Below, in pieces: positions 8,623-17,032 of a stretch of DNA of 64,000 bases (position 1 is the stretch's first letter; every line of letters starts with the position of its first letter). The stretch comes from Kineosporiaceae bacterium (GTDB lineage: Bacteria; Actinomycetota; Actinomycetes; Actinomycetales; Kineosporiaceae), in the NCBI GenBank assembly GCA_016713225.1, contig JADJPO010000002.1, forward strand, positions 186,001-250,000, given 5' to 3'. The notes beneath the pieces were generated by a model. The model was not told the DNA's origin. It searched no databases and worked only from the letters and a program-made list of their open reading frames with translations. The translations under genes were made by a program, and so were the position numbers.

Positions 8623-9899
8623 GTCCCCCCATCCATGCCCAGCCGGGAGCCCGCCCCGAGGGCCGAGGGTTCGCTGAGACTGATCTCGAGGCGCCCGGGG
8701 CGGGTGGCCGGCAGCGTGGCCTGAATCAGGTAGCCGGTCTCCGTCGGGTGCGCCGAGAACCTCCCCCCGATGGCCGTAACCCGTTCGGCCAGGCCCGCCA
8801 GGCCCAGTCCGATGGACAGCTCGGTCGGTCCCGTGGCCACGGTGTCGGGCTCGGACGCGCGCTGGTCGCTGACCCGCAGCGACAACTCCGTCACGTCGTC
8901 CGGCGAGTGCTGCCAGCTCAGCTGCACGCGCGCCGTGGCACCCGGTCCGGCATGTTTGACGGTGTTCGTCAGAGCCTCTTGGACGACGCGGTACGCCGTG
9001 AGCTCGACGCTGGGGGCCAGCGAACCCGCTTCGCCGTCGACCTCGAACACGGTGGCGATCCCGGCCTCGCTGGTCCTGCTGACCAGGCCGGCAAGAGCGT
9101 CGAGTCCCGGAGCATCCTGTTCCTCGGCTGCCTGGTCACCAGCGGCCGAACGCAGCACGGTGAGCAGGCGGCGCAGCTCGTCCATGGCCTCGCGTCCCAC
9201 GTCCTCGACCGCGTACAGGGCCTGTTCCGCGCGCTGCGGGTCGCGGGCGAGCATCCGCCGGGCACCGCCGGCCTGCACCACCATGATGCTCACCGCGTGG
9301 GACACGATGTCGTGCAGCTCGCGGGCCAGCCGTAGCCGCTCGGCCGCCACGGCCGAGTCGACCGCAGCGGCGCGGAGGGCCGTGACGTCCGTCAACGTGC
9401 GGGCCTGAGCGCCGAAGTGCCGGCCGGCGACCCAGATGGCGGTGGTGAAGATCGCGTACCCGAGGGTGCTGAACAATCGCGACTCGAGGGGCAGGTCGGG
9501 CTCGGGAAAGAGCAGACTGATGAGCAGGAACATGAGGATCGTCGTCCCCAGGGCGATGCGCGCGGTGCGTGCCGAACATCGGATCGAGACGGCGTACAGG
9601 GCTGCCAGCGGCACGACGCCCGGGTGGTACAGGGGGACCACGGCCGCCGATGCCGAGATGATCATCACGATGGTGAACACCGCGACCGGGTGGCGGTCGC
9701 GCCGGCTCAGCGCGGCGAAGCCGGCGACGATGAGCAGCGGGACGACCAGCGCGGACGCGGCAAATGGGCGTTCGAGCCGCTGCCAGTCCCAGGCCATCAG
9801 CAGCTCGATCATGACAAGTGCGGCGATACCGAGCGGCCGCAGGGCGGTTCGGGACACCGACCGCAGTTCCAGCCGTTGCCGAGGTCCTGATCCGTTCAT
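8619..9899 (-). CDS. Membrane sensor histidine kinase (HisKA_3 type)
   Basis: A 426-residue kinase. The first 160 residues contain about five hydrophobic segments with very short loops, so the signal is probably sensed in or at the membrane. The phospho-acceptor motif RLARELHDIVSHAVS is typical of the HisKA_3 dimerisation domain of NarL-type partners. The ATPase domain follows, with VVQEALTNTVKHA (N box) and a degenerate G box near the end (SIGLGLAGLAERVTAIGG). The stop overlaps the start of the response regulator by four bases, giving a translationally coupled pair. The stimulus is unknown; many actinobacterial homologues of this layout sense cell-envelope stress. Confidence 0.9.
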   Translation of the reverse strand: MNGSGPRQRLELRSVSRTALRPLGIAALVMIELLMAWDWQRLERPFAASALVVPLLIVAGFAALSRRDRHPVAVFTIVMIISASAAVVPLYHPGVVPLAALYAVSIRCSARTARIALGTTILMFLLISLLFPEPDLPLESRLFSTLGYAIFTTAIWVAGRHFGAQARTLTDVTALRAAAVDSAVAAERLRLARELHDIVSHAVSIMVVQAGGARRMLARDPQRAEQALYAVEDVGREAMDELRRLLTVLRSAAGDQAAEEQDAPGLDALAGLVSRTSEAGIATVFEVDGEAGSLAPSVELTAYRVVQEALTNTVKHAGPGATARVQLSWQHSPDDVTELSLRVSDQRASEPDTVATGPTELSIGLGLAGLAERVTAIGGRFSAHPTETGYLIQATLPATRPGRLEISLSEPSALGAGSRLGMDGGT

Positions 9900-10086
9900 G
9901 ACGCCAGTCTGTCCCGGATGATGTTGTCCGTCAGCTCTGCGCGCCGATCGGAGCAGTCGGGACGGCGGTCGTGCGCGACCTCAGTGCAGCCAGGCTGGAG
10001 CTTGATCGAGGTCCCCCTGCGGGTGGACGCAGGCAATCAACCTCGAGGGGGACGCGCCATACGGCCCCTCCGGGAACGCTCGCCAC

Positions 10087-10686
10087 GTGGGTGCTCGCGC
10101 CGGATGTGATGCCTCCGACGGGGATCCCCCCGTCGAGCGACGACCCAAGCCTGTGCTCGATCAAGACGTTCGGTCATGGGATGCGATGGTTGCAGCGCAA
10201 TCCGAGAGGCTGCTGGACGCCGCGTCGCGCTGGGGCTTGTCGCCCCAGGACTCGCAGGATGTCGTCCAGAACACCTGGCTGAGCTGCCTGGAGCGCCTTA
10301 CCGCGCTGCGTCAGGCGGACGTCATCCTGCCGGATTGGCTCCTGGCCACATGTCAGCGCGAGGCCATGGCTCGCCGAGAAGCCCTGCATCGTATGGTGTT
10401 ACAGGATCCTCACGATGAGTCATCGGAGCTCGCTGCGGCCGTGTGCGAGTGGGCCGAGCCGGCCGAGTACGTGGCCCAGCTCGATCAAGCCGAGCGCCTC
10501 GTCGCGGCGATCATCGACCTGCCCGATGCGCAGCGAAACGTCCTGATCGCCCTCTTGAATCAGGAGGATCCGCGGTATCGCTCGGTCGCCGATCGAACCG
10601 GCATCCCCGCCGGGAGCCTCGGCCCGATGCGGCGCCGGGCGCTCGCCCGCCTGCGCCGCGACCCCCGGCTGGTCGAGGCCGGCTGA
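10087..10686 (+). CDS. Sigma-70 family (ECF-like) sigma factor
   Basis: The frame codes up to 199 residues. Region 2 is visible in ASRWGLSPQDSQDVVQNTWL, matching the DAEDVVQ core-binding helix of ECF sigma factors. Region 4 is at LPDAQRNVLIALL and RTGIPAGSLGPMRRRALARL, with the helix-turn-helix recognition helix. The start is uncertain: a GTG is used here because the conserved W-x-x-M/L segment before region 2 requires a start well upstream of the ATG at 10177, and no strong ribosome-binding site marks any option. No anti-sigma factor gene is adjacent; the neighbour downstream is an unrelated metal-type repressor. Promoter specificity cannot be inferred. Confidence 0.75.
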   Translation: MGARAGCDASDGDPPVERRPKPVLDQDVRSWDAMVAAQSERLLDAASRWGLSPQDSQDVVQNTWLSCLERLTALRQADVILPDWLLATCQREAMARREALHRMVLQDPHDESSELAAAVCEWAEPAEYVAQLDQAERLVAAIIDLPDAQRNVLIALLNQEDPRYRSVADRTGIPAGSLGPMRRRALARLRRDPRLVEAG

Positions 10687-10725
10687 GCCACGGGAAGTTC
10701 CTCCGTCGCCGCCGGGACGCGCAGA

Positions 10726-10739
10726 TACCCCCCGGGGTA
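10726..10739. promoter_or_regulatory. CsoR/DUF156-type operator, TACCCC-CC-GGGGTA
   Basis: A perfect 6-bp inverted repeat with a two-base centre, 41 bases before the repressor ATG. It matches the general TACCCC/GGGGTA form of operators bound by CsoR-family repressors, which suggests autoregulation of the gene that follows. Confidence 0.7.
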
Positions 10740-10780
10740 AGCTGGTGCTTCGGGTCGGGTTCGGGCGAGGAGCGGGGATC

Positions 10781-11044
10781 ATGGAGATCGACGAGGACGA
10801 CGCACGTCAGGTGATCCATCGGCTGCGCCGCGCGCGCGGGCAGATCGACGGGGTGATCGCCATGATCGAGCAGGAGAGATCCTGTCGCGACATCGTCACC
10901 CAGCTCGCGGCGGCGTCCCGGGCGCTCGACCGTGCCGGATTCAAGATCGTGGCGAGCGGCCTGCGTCAGTGCATGAACGGCGACGGTGGCGAGGATCAGT
11001 TGTCGAGTGACGAGTTGGAGAAGCTCTTCCTCTCGCTGGCCTGA
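10781..11044 (+). CDS. CsoR/DUF156-family metal or sulfur sensing repressor, lacking the copper His ligand
   Basis: An 87-residue all-helical repressor of standard length. RLRRARGQIDGVIAMIEQ is the characteristic first helix of the DUF156 family. In copper-binding CsoR the ligands are Cys36, His61 and Cys65 (M. tuberculosis numbering). Here the two cysteines are present (Cys35 and Cys64) but the His position is Gly60, within IVASGLRQC. Two cysteines without His are also found in CstR-type persulfide sensors and in unassigned actinobacterial members. The ATG was chosen over an upstream GTG because the family begins here. The predicted operator lies just upstream. No metal pump or sulfur gene follows, since the next gene is convergent, so its regulon must be elsewhere. 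Confidence 0.85.
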   Translation: MEIDEDDARQVIHRLRRARGQIDGVIAMIEQERSCRDIVTQLAAASRALDRAGFKIVASGLRQCMNGDGGEDQLSSDELEKLFLSLA

Positions 11045-11081
11045 CCCCGCCGATCACCGCGCTCGGTCGGTTCCGGTGGTC

Positions 11082-11948
11082 TCAGGCCACCTGGAACGAC
11101 CGCTTGGACAGCCCGAAGAAGAACCCGTCAATGGTGGTCTGCACCGGAGCCTCGGGGTTCTCTGCCGCACCCAGGGCCACGAACAGCGGCGTGAAGTGCT
11201 CCACGGTCGGGTGGGCGTACGGCATGCCCGGGGCCTTGGTCGCGTACCCGGCCAGCTCGTCGAGGTTCCCCTCGGCCAGGGCGCTCGCAGCCCAGGCGTC
11301 GAAGTCGCGGGACCAGCCCGGGGCCCCGGCCTTGCCGGTGAACTGTTCGTAGGTCAGGAACGGCAGGCCATGGGTCAGGAAGCCCGACCCGATGATCAGG
11401 GTGCCCTCTTCGCGCAGGGTGCGCAGTCGTCGTCCGATCTCGAGCAGGCGAGCCGGGTCGTCGGTGGGCAGGCTGAGCTGCAGTACCGGGACGTCGGCTG
11501 CCGGGTACATCGTCATCAGGGGTACCCAGGCGCCGTGGTCCAGGCCGCGGCGGGGGTGGCGGTACACGCTCTGCCCCGACGGCTGGGACAGGCCGGCGGC
11601 CACCCGGTCGGCGAGCTCGGTGGCATCGGGGGTGGCGTACGTCAGCCGGTAGTACATCGGGTCGAAGCCCGAGAAGTCGTAGATCAGGGGCGTGTTGGCG
11701 GCTGGAGCACTGATCGCGAGCGGGGCGGCTTCCCAGTGCGCGCTCACGATGAGGATGTTGCGTGGCTTGGGCATGCTCTGCGCCCAGTCGAACAGCTCGC
11801 CCATCCACGTCCGGCTCTCGAGCAGTGGCGGTGCGCCGTGGCCGAGATAGAGCGCGGGTAGTGCGCCGTCCGCCTCGGTCCAGCTGCGCTGGGCGGCAGT
11901 GATCGGCATGGTGCGCTGCAGGAACGCGTGATATGGGTGCTCAGCCAC
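11082..11948 (-). CDS. DODA-type class III extradiol dioxygenase
   Basis: This 288-residue protein belongs to the LigB-like family that includes plant and bacterial 4,5-DOPA dioxygenase (YgiD). Metal-ligand regions are visible: LYLGHGAPPLL with the first His, ILIVSAHWEAAP with the second, and HPRRGLDHGAWVPLM and GSGFLTHGLPFL with further conserved His residues. Enzymes of this type are non-haem Fe(II) or Zn proteins that open catechol rings; physiological substrates in bacteria are mostly unknown. Translation starts at GTG with AAGGAG five bases... upstream, and a small palindrome overlaps the leader. It is a single-gene unit, convergent with the repressor gene. Confidence 0.88.
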   Translation of the reverse strand: MAEHPYHAFLQRTMPITAAQRSWTEADGALPALYLGHGAPPLLESRTWMGELFDWAQSMPKPRNILIVSAHWEAAPLAISAPAANTPLIYDFSGFDPMYYRLTYATPDATELADRVAAGLSQPSGQSVYRHPRRGLDHGAWVPLMTMYPAADVPVLQLSLPTDDPARLLEIGRRLRTLREEGTLIIGSGFLTHGLPFLTYEQFTGKAGAPGWSRDFDAWAASALAEGNLDELAGYATKAPGMPYAHPTVEHFTPLFVALGAAENPEAPVQTTIDGFFFGLSKRSFQVA

Positions 11949-11958
11949 GAATCTCCTT

Positions 11959-11972
11959 AAAGTTTCAACTAT
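11959..11972 (-). promoter_or_regulatory. Short palindrome AGTT-TC-AACT in an AT-rich leader
   Basis: The 10-bp inverted repeat AGTTTCAACT lies in one of the few AT-rich patches of the region, directly upstream of the ribosome-binding site of the dioxygenase gene. It could be half of an operator for a MarR-type regulator, as regulators of that family often accompany such dioxygenases, but no regulator gene is adjacent. Weak evidence. Confidence 0.3.
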
Positions 11973-12084
11973 CCTACGTCACGCGATCGCGGACGGCAAC
12001 CGTTGGCCTGAGTCGATCGGTCGGCTGCGACACTTCCGGCGCGTAGCGGCTGCTCATCGGCGGCAGTGGGGTCAGTCTGGAGGT

Positions 12085-12873
12085 ATGAGCGCAGCGCAGC
12101 GCTGGGCGGCCGAGCTGGCCGCGTGGCGGATCCCGCAGGAGATCCTCGACCAAGCCCCGCAGAGTCCGTGGATCCACCCGGTGGAGTTGTTCCGGGTGGA
12201 CGACGAGGCACCGATTCCCGACTCGCCCTCCCATCGGTTGGCGCGTGAGGTGCTCCCCGCCGTGGGCGGCACCGTGCTCGACATCGGCTGTGGTGGTGGT
12301 CGGGCGGCCTTCGCGCTGGCACCGCCCGCCGTGCGCGTCTACGGCGTCGATCACCAGCAGGCCATGTTGGATGCCTTCGCCGCCACGGCTGACCGTCGGG
12401 GCCTGGCGCACCACGCCGTCCTGGGCGACTGGCCGGACGTCGCCGAGGACGCCCTGATCGCGGACGTCGCCGTGGCCCACCACGTCGTCTACAACGTCGC
12501 AGACCTGCACACGTTCGCCCTGGTGGCCGGTGCTCACGCGCGACGCCGGGTGGTCTTCGAGCTGCCCGAACGCCACCCCTTGGCCTGGATGGCACCGCTC
12601 TGGCGTCACTTCTGGGGCCTCGAACGCCCGAACGGCCCGACCGCGGACGACGCGCTCGCCGTTCTGCAGGAGGCCTTGCTGCCCGCCCGGCTCACCACCT
12701 GGTCGGAGGACGGTGAACCTCGCGCCGCCCTGTCGCCGGCCAAGCGGGTGGAGTTCACCCGGATCCGGCTGTGCCTGCCGGCCTCGCGCGACCCGGAGGT
12801 GGCCGAGGTGCTCGCCGCCCAGCCCGAGCCCGGCCCGCGACGCCTGGCCGCGATCTGGTGGGACGTGGACTGA
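12085..12873 (+). CDS. Class I SAM-dependent methyltransferase
   Basis: A 262-residue protein. The SAM-binding motif I is VLDIGCGGGRAAF (about residues 67-79), followed by the acidic end of strand 2 in VYGVDHQQAML and motif-II-like ADVAVAHHVVYNV. This is a Rossmann-fold methyltransferase. GGAGGT sits four bases before the ATG. The acceptor substrate is unknown; the N-terminal segment WRIPQEILDQAPQSPWIHP and a C-terminal half with FELPERHPLAWMAPLW are seen in a group of small actinobacterial methyltransferases without assigned role. It is convergent with the DUF2993 gene. Confidence 0.85.
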   Translation: MSAAQRWAAELAAWRIPQEILDQAPQSPWIHPVELFRVDDEAPIPDSPSHRLAREVLPAVGGTVLDIGCGGGRAAFALAPPAVRVYGVDHQQAMLDAFAATADRRGLAHHAVLGDWPDVAEDALIADVAVAHHVVYNVADLHTFALVAGAHARRRVVFELPERHPLAWMAPLWRHFWGLERPNGPTADDALAVLQEALLPARLTTWSEDGEPRAALSPAKRVEFTRIRLCLPASRDPEVAEVLAAQPEPGPRRLAAIWWDVD

Positions 12874-12899
12874 ACAGCCGACCGACTCAGCCGACCGAC

Positions 12900-13610
12900 T
12901 CAGCCGATCAGGCGCAGCCGGGACGCCGAGGCACTCAGGTGCAGGCCGTCGTCCTGCACCTGCAACGAGGTGACCTTCAAGCCATACGGCAGGGTGGGCA
13001 CCGTCAGCTGCAGGCTGATCCGGCGCGCCGCAGCGGCGAGGACCGGTGATGCGGCGGCGTCGGCGGCGGGCACGCTGAGCGCGAGCCGCGTGCCCGTCAG
13101 CCGGACCTGCACCGGCAGCTGCAGCGCCACGCCGCGGTAGCTACCGGTCAGGGTGAGGGAGTCGGCGCTGCGCGGGCGCATGGCGACGTCGGTGAAGGTC
13201 GAACCGACGCGGTTCGCCAGCAGTCGGGACAGCGTCGAGTACGGGACCACGCCACTGACCTGGGCCGAGTCGACCTGCACCTGCGGCGTCCCGGAGGAGA
13301 TCAGGTCGCGGATCGGTACCCGGACGCCGCGCAGCCGCGCCTGGACCGAGTCCACCTGGAGGTCCTGTTGCGTGGTGCCGGTGGCGACCTGACGCGAGGT
13401 CACCTCGATGTCCTCGAAGCGTCCCGAGACGAGTTGGGTGAGGAACGGCCAGCCGTGGATGGTGACCTCGGGGGTGCTGGTCAACCCCTGTGCGCTGCGC
13501 ACCTGACCGGCGATCTGGCCCTCGACCAGGCGCCTGGCGGCGGAGTCGCCGATGGCGCCGAGGACGGCAACGATCAGCAGCATCACGATCAGTCGCGGCA
13601 GACAACGCAC
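12900..13610 (-). CDS. DUF2993 (LmeA-like) phospholipid-binding protein
   Basis: A 236-residue protein beginning at GTG with a single N-terminal hydrophobic segment (about residues 5-24), so it is exported or anchored on the outer side of the membrane. The body VEGQIAGQVRSAQGL, VTIHGWPFLTQLVSGRFEDI and the later beta-rich region fit DUF2993. The mycobacterial member LmeA binds phosphatidylinositol species and affects mannan elongation of lipomannan; whether this organism makes such lipids is not shown here. It follows the GyrI-like gene on the same strand by about 50 bases. Confidence 0.82.
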   Translation of the reverse strand: MRCLPRLIVMLLIVAVLGAIGDSAARRLVEGQIAGQVRSAQGLTSTPEVTIHGWPFLTQLVSGRFEDIEVTSRQVATGTTQQDLQVDSVQARLRGVRVPIRDLISSGTPQVQVDSAQVSGVVPYSTLSRLLANRVGSTFTDVAMRPRSADSLTLTGSYRGVALQLPVQVRLTGTRLALSVPAADAAASPVLAAAARRISLQLTVPTLPYGLKVTSLQVQDDGLHLSASASRLRLIG

Positions 13611-13662
13611 CCGAGCGATCCTGCCACGCTCTTCTCGACCCGGCTGGTGGTGGCGCTCCGGC

Positions 13663-14223
13663 TCAGCCTGCCGGCCGCACCCGGCGCCGAAGGATCACAC
13701 GTGGCGCCGGTGTGCTGGTCCCGTCGTCCAGGTAGATCTCGTGCAACTCGGCTGCCGGGCCGCGGGGGCGGTACCCCTGACGATCGATGAAGCGGTCGAG
13801 CCGGGCCAGCGACGGCTGCCGGTTGCCGGCGCCGTAGTACATCAACTGCGCACACCAGCCCTCGTGCAGGCGACGGATCTCGCATCCGGCGAGCTGTTGT
13901 GGGTCGGTCAGTGGATCGGTGAGGGGGACCGCGAGGGGGGCGGTCAGGGGGGCCGGCAGGGCGAGCAACAGGGTCCAGGTCTCACCGTGACCGCTCCAGA
14001 TGACCTCCAGCGGTGGTGGGATGAGAGCCGGCGGTTGCAGCCCGGCCCAGGTGCTGCGCAGGACGTCGACCGCCTCGGCCCAGGCCAGGTTCGCCGCCGG
14101 TCCGGACCCGGTGCGGGCCAGGCAATCCACCTCGGGGACGTCGACGATCATCGGGGTGCGTGGTGGCGAGTACAGGCCGCCGAGGCTGACCTGTTCGGAC
14201 AGGGGCGGGTACGGGGCGCCCAT
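13663..14223 (-). CDS. GyrI-like small-molecule-binding domain protein
   Basis: The 186-residue product starts at an ATG with GGAGG five bases upstream, which is preferred to a TTG five codons earlier. The N-terminal third (MIVDVPEVDCLARTGSG) and the end (YRPRGPAAELHEIYLDD) match the GyrI-like (SHS2-module) fold, which binds small drugs or metabolites and often forms the effector domain of transcription regulators. No DNA-binding domain is present here, so it is a stand-alone binder or hydrolase-like member. A short Pro-Leu-Thr repetitive loop (APLTAPLAVPLTDPLTDP) is unusual and maps to a G-rich repetitive stretch on the plus strand. Function unknown. Confidence 0.7.
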   Translation of the reverse strand: MGAPYPPLSEQVSLGGLYSPPRTPMIVDVPEVDCLARTGSGPAANLAWAEAVDVLRSTWAGLQPPALIPPPLEVIWSGHGETWTLLLALPAPLTAPLAVPLTDPLTDPQQLAGCEIRRLHEGWCAQLMYYGAGNRQPSLARLDRFIDRQGYRPRGPAAELHEIYLDDGTSTPAPRVILRRRVRPAG

Positions 14224-14361
14224 GACGACCTCCACCAAGACCGTGCACCGTGCCGACGCAGCCGACGCCGTGTGGCCACGGTGCTCGTCACACCTCCATC
14301 GTGCGCGCTCGCGGGCGCCGGCGACAGAGCAGAAGGCCCGGAGTGCGGTCGGCGGGTCGGC

Positions 14362-15135
14362 TCAGGCGTCCAGGACGAAGCCGTAGGGCAACTCCAGTCG
14401 ATGGGCCGCGAGCAGGTCGCTGTCCGCCAGGAGCTTGCGCGTCGGCCCGTCGGCCGCCACCACGCCTGCCGAGAGGATCACCGACCGAGGGCAGAGCTGG
14501 GCGGCATACGGCAGGTCGTGAGTCACCATCAACACCGTGACGTCGAGCGCCTCGAGCACCTCGGCCAGTTCGCGGCGGCTGGCCGGGTCGAGGTTGCTGC
14601 TCGGTTCGTCCAGCACCAGGATCTCGGGCTGCATCGCCAGCACCGTGGCCACCGCTGCTCGCCGACGCTGACCGAACGAGAGGTGGTGGGGCGGGCGGTC
14701 GGCCAGGTCGAGCAGCCCCACAGTCGTCAGCGCCTGGTCGACCCGCGCGTCCAACTCGGCGCCTCGCAGCCCGAGGTTGGCCGGCCCGAACGCCACGTCG
14801 TCGCGCACGGTCGGCATGAACAGCTGGTCGTCCGGGTCCTGGAACACGATCCCCACTCGGCGGCGGATCTCGCGCAGGTTCGGCTCGGCCACCTCCAGCC
14901 CGGCGACGTGGACCCCGCCGTGCCCTCCGGTCAGGATGCCGTTCAAGTGCAACACCAAGGTGGTCTTGCCGGCCCCGTTGGGGCCGAGCAGCGCCACCCG
15001 CTCGCCACGCTCGATGACCAGGTTCACCCCGAACAGGGCCTGGTGCCCGTCAGGGTAGGCGTAGGCCAGTTGCTCGATGGCGAGCGAGGGTGGGGCGGGC
15101 TGAGTGGGCTGGGCCGGTTGGGTGGTGGGGCTCAT
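14362..15135 (-). CDS. cbiO: ECF transporter ATP-binding protein (CbiO/NikO type)
   Basis: A 257-residue ABC ATPase. Walker A is LLGPNGAGKTTL, the ABC signature is LSFGQRRRAAVA, Walker B is ILVLDEPSSNLD, and the switch His is in MVTHDLPYA. It energises the metal-specific energy-coupling-factor importer encoded by the three upstream genes. Its ATG overlaps the stop of the Q-subunit gene (ATGA), so translation is coupled. Longer starts are possible in frame but would run into the Q gene. Cobalt and nickel versions of this ATPase are not distinguishable by sequence alone; the Nur-like box upstream of the operon argues for nickel. Confidence 0.93.
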   Translation of the reverse strand: MSPTTQPAQPTQPAPPSLAIEQLAYAYPDGHQALFGVNLVIERGERVALLGPNGAGKTTLVLHLNGILTGGHGGVHVAGLEVAEPNLREIRRRVGIVFQDPDDQLFMPTVRDDVAFGPANLGLRGAELDARVDQALTTVGLLDLADRPPHHLSFGQRRRAAVATVLAMQPEILVLDEPSSNLDPASRRELAEVLEALDVTVLMVTHDLPYAAQLCPRSVILSAGVVAADGPTRKLLADSDLLAAHRLELPYGFVLDA

Positions 15136-15905
15136 CCGAGCATCCTCGAGGTGGTCGCGACGATGGCGATCAGAGCGGCCGCAGCGGGCAGGGTGAGGGC
15201 CGTGGCCCACTGGGACGGCGCGGCGGCCACGTCGACGACAGCGGGCAGTCGGCCGGTGTAGCCGCGCGAGAGCATCGCGAGGTGCACCCGCTCCCCACGT
15301 TCGTAGGAGCGGATGAACAAGGCCCCTGCCGAGTGGGCCAGCACCGGCAGGGCACGGAGGTCTCGAGCCTCGAAACCCCTTGCGGTGCGGGCGATCCGCA
15401 TGCGTCGCAGCTCATCGGTGACCACGTCGGTGTAGCGCACCATGAAGGTCATGATCTGCACCAGCAGGCTGGGCAGGTGCAGCCGCTCCAACCCCAGCAA
15501 CAACATCCGCAGGTCGGTCGTGGCAGCGAGCAGGATCGAGGTGATGACGCCGATCGTGGCCTTCACCAGGACATTCCAGGCCGCCCAGAGCCCTGCGACA
15601 CTGAGCGGGACGCCGAGCACCGAGGTGCGCTCGCCGGGGGTCAGGAAGGGCATGGCCACGGCGAACAGTACGAAGGGGGTCTCGACCAACAGTCGCCGGG
15701 CGATCATCGGCAGCGGGATCCGCCCGAGCAGCGCGACCGCGCCGAGCAGCGCCGCATAGAGCGCGAAGGCGCCCACGCGGCGTCCGGGGGTGAGGACGAC
15801 GAGAAGCACGAAGGCCACGGCGGCAACGAGTTTGCACTGGGGGGCCAGCCGGTGCACCACGGTGTCCCGGGGTACGTAGAGTCGGTGCGAGTGCCCTGCC
15901 GCCAT
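15132..15905 (-). CDS. cbiQ: ECF transporter transmembrane protein (CbiQ/NikQ type)
   Basis: The 257-residue T component has about five to six membrane helices and the two conserved coupling-helix motifs with an Ala-Arg-Gly core: RIARTARGFEARDL and MLSRGYTGRLP. These helices contact the ATPase dimer. Its N-terminus (DTVVHRLAPQCKLVAAV) carries the usual HRL-P-KL pattern. It lies 13 bases after the PDGLE gene and overlaps the ATPase gene, as expected for a single transport operon. Confidence 0.93.
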   Translation of the reverse strand: MAAGHSHRLYVPRDTVVHRLAPQCKLVAAVAFVLLVVLTPGRRVGAFALYAALLGAVALLGRIPLPMIARRLLVETPFVLFAVAMPFLTPGERTSVLGVPLSVAGLWAAWNVLVKATIGVITSILLAATTDLRMLLLGLERLHLPSLLVQIMTFMVRYTDVVTDELRRMRIARTARGFEARDLRALPVLAHSAGALFIRSYERGERVHLAMLSRGYTGRLPAVVDVAAAPSQWATALTLPAAAALIAIVATTSRMLG

Positions 15906-15918
15906 GCTGTCGGCCGGG

Positions 15919-16251
15919 TCAGTCGGCAGCGCTGCGGCGCAGCAGTCGGGTCAGGCCGTAGAACAGCGCCAAGGTGACCACGACGCCGACCACGCCGGCG
16001 ACGCTACGGCCCAGCGCGCCGTCCAGGAAGCTGGCCTGATAGTCGGCCAGGGGCGAGCCGGACGCCGCGTGCTCACCGGCGGAGTCGGCGAACCCGGTGT
16101 CGGTCGCCACCTTCTCGAGACCGTCGGGGGCGTCGCTGGCGAACAGACTCACCACCGCGGCCACGAGCAGTGTCACGGTCAGGGCGATGATCGCAAAAGC
16201 CTTGGTGGACACGCTCTTGGGGCGGGTCGGCGCAGCCTGCTGCTCAGGCAT
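15919..16251 (-). CDS. PDGLE-domain ECF transporter accessory subunit (N-type)
   Basis: This 110-residue protein has two membrane helices separated by an extracytoplasmic loop with DAPDGLEKVA, the diagnostic PDGLE motif. In cobalt and nickel ECF transporters this small subunit (CbiN or NikN role) assists metal loading into the M subunit. The start overlaps the end of the M gene by eight bases. The second helix is near the C-terminus and is followed by a basic RLLRRS tail on the inside. Confidence 0.9.
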   Translation of the reverse strand: MPEQQAAPTRPKSVSTKAFAIIALTVTLLVAAVVSLFASDAPDGLEKVATDTGFADSAGEHAASGSPLADYQASFLDGALGRSVAGVVGVVVTLALFYGLTRLLRRSAAD

Positions 16252-16966
16252 CGAAGGCTCCCGGGGTGGTGGACGACGCCAGGCCGGACGGTGGGGCGAG
16301 GCGCAGGTCGAGGCTCTGGCGCAGGTGACGAGCGCCGCGTACCAGGTCGGGACGCACGGCCAGCACGCTGCCGATCATGGCGACGGTGATCGCGGCCTCG
16401 CCGATCCCGATCAGCAGGTGGATCCCCACCATCGCGGCGAGCACGGTGCCGACCGGCACGGTGGAGGTGGCGCCGACGGCGTAGAACCCCGTGAAGCTCA
16501 GGGCGGCGGCGGGCACCGAGAGGAAGGCGGCGATGCCGGCGGCGGTGAGCAATCCGGTGCGGGTCGAGGGCAGCAGACGTGTCAATGTCACGAAGATCAG
16601 GTAGCCGACCACGACACCGACGATCGACATGTCGGTGACGTTGACCCCCAGGGCTGTCAGCCCGCCGTCCGCGAAGAACAGCCCTTGCACCAGAAGGACG
16701 ACAGACAGGCACAGTGCGCCGGTGTACGGCCCGACCAGGACCGCGGCCAGCACCCCGCCGAGCAGGTGACCACTGGTTCCGCCGGCCACCGGAAAGTTGA
16801 TCATCTGGGCGCCGAAGATGAAGGCGGCCACCAGGCCGGCCAGGGGAGCGGTGCGGTCGTCCAACTCGCGTCGGGCGCCACGCAGGCTCACCGCGATGCC
16901 GGCGGCGGCGATACCGCCGGCCACGAGTGAGGTCGGGACGTCGATGAAACCATCGGGTACGTGCAC
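16244..16966 (-). CDS. cbiM: ECF transporter substrate-binding membrane protein (CbiM/NikM type)
   Basis: The 240-residue S/M component starts with MHVPDGFID; the His2 after the initiator is the invariant metal ligand together with the free N-terminus in this family, which also fixes the GTG start. Around seven membrane segments follow, with the conserved INFPVAGGTSGHLLGG containing further metal-site His and Asn. It is the first gene of a four-gene operon (M, PDGLE, Q, O). A Nur-like inverted repeat 50 bases upstream suggests nickel-dependent repression, so this is more likely a nickel than a cobalt importer; the symbol follows the family name only. Confidence 0.92.
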   Translation of the reverse strand: MHVPDGFIDVPTSLVAGGIAAAGIAVSLRGARRELDDRTAPLAGLVAAFIFGAQMINFPVAGGTSGHLLGGVLAAVLVGPYTGALCLSVVLLVQGLFFADGGLTALGVNVTDMSIVGVVVGYLIFVTLTRLLPSTRTGLLTAAGIAAFLSVPAAALSFTGFYAVGATSTVPVGTVLAAMVGIHLLIGIGEAAITVAMIGSVLAVRPDLVRGARHLRQSLDLRLAPPSGLASSTTPGAFDA

Positions 16967-17015
16967 GGCAGGCCCCCCTCGATCGGTGTCAGGCCGTCAC
17001 CCACACGGTACCTTG

Positions 17016-17032
17016 TTGCAAATACTTCGCAA
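17016..17032 (-). promoter_or_regulatory. Nur-like box TTGCAA-N5-TCGCAA upstream of the ECF metal operon
   Basis: The 17-bp inverted repeat TTGCAAATACTTCGCAA sits in the only AT-rich patch upstream of the operon, about 50 bases before its first codon. It fits the tTGCaa-N5-ttGCAA form recalled for the nickel-responsive Fur-family repressor Nur of Streptomyces. No cobalamin riboswitch elements were seen in the 168-bp leader. Confidence 0.65.

Noticed and set aside
13552..15261. Plus-strand open frame of about 570 codons
   Set aside because: It is antisense to GyrI-like and CbiO genes, both of which have clear family motifs.
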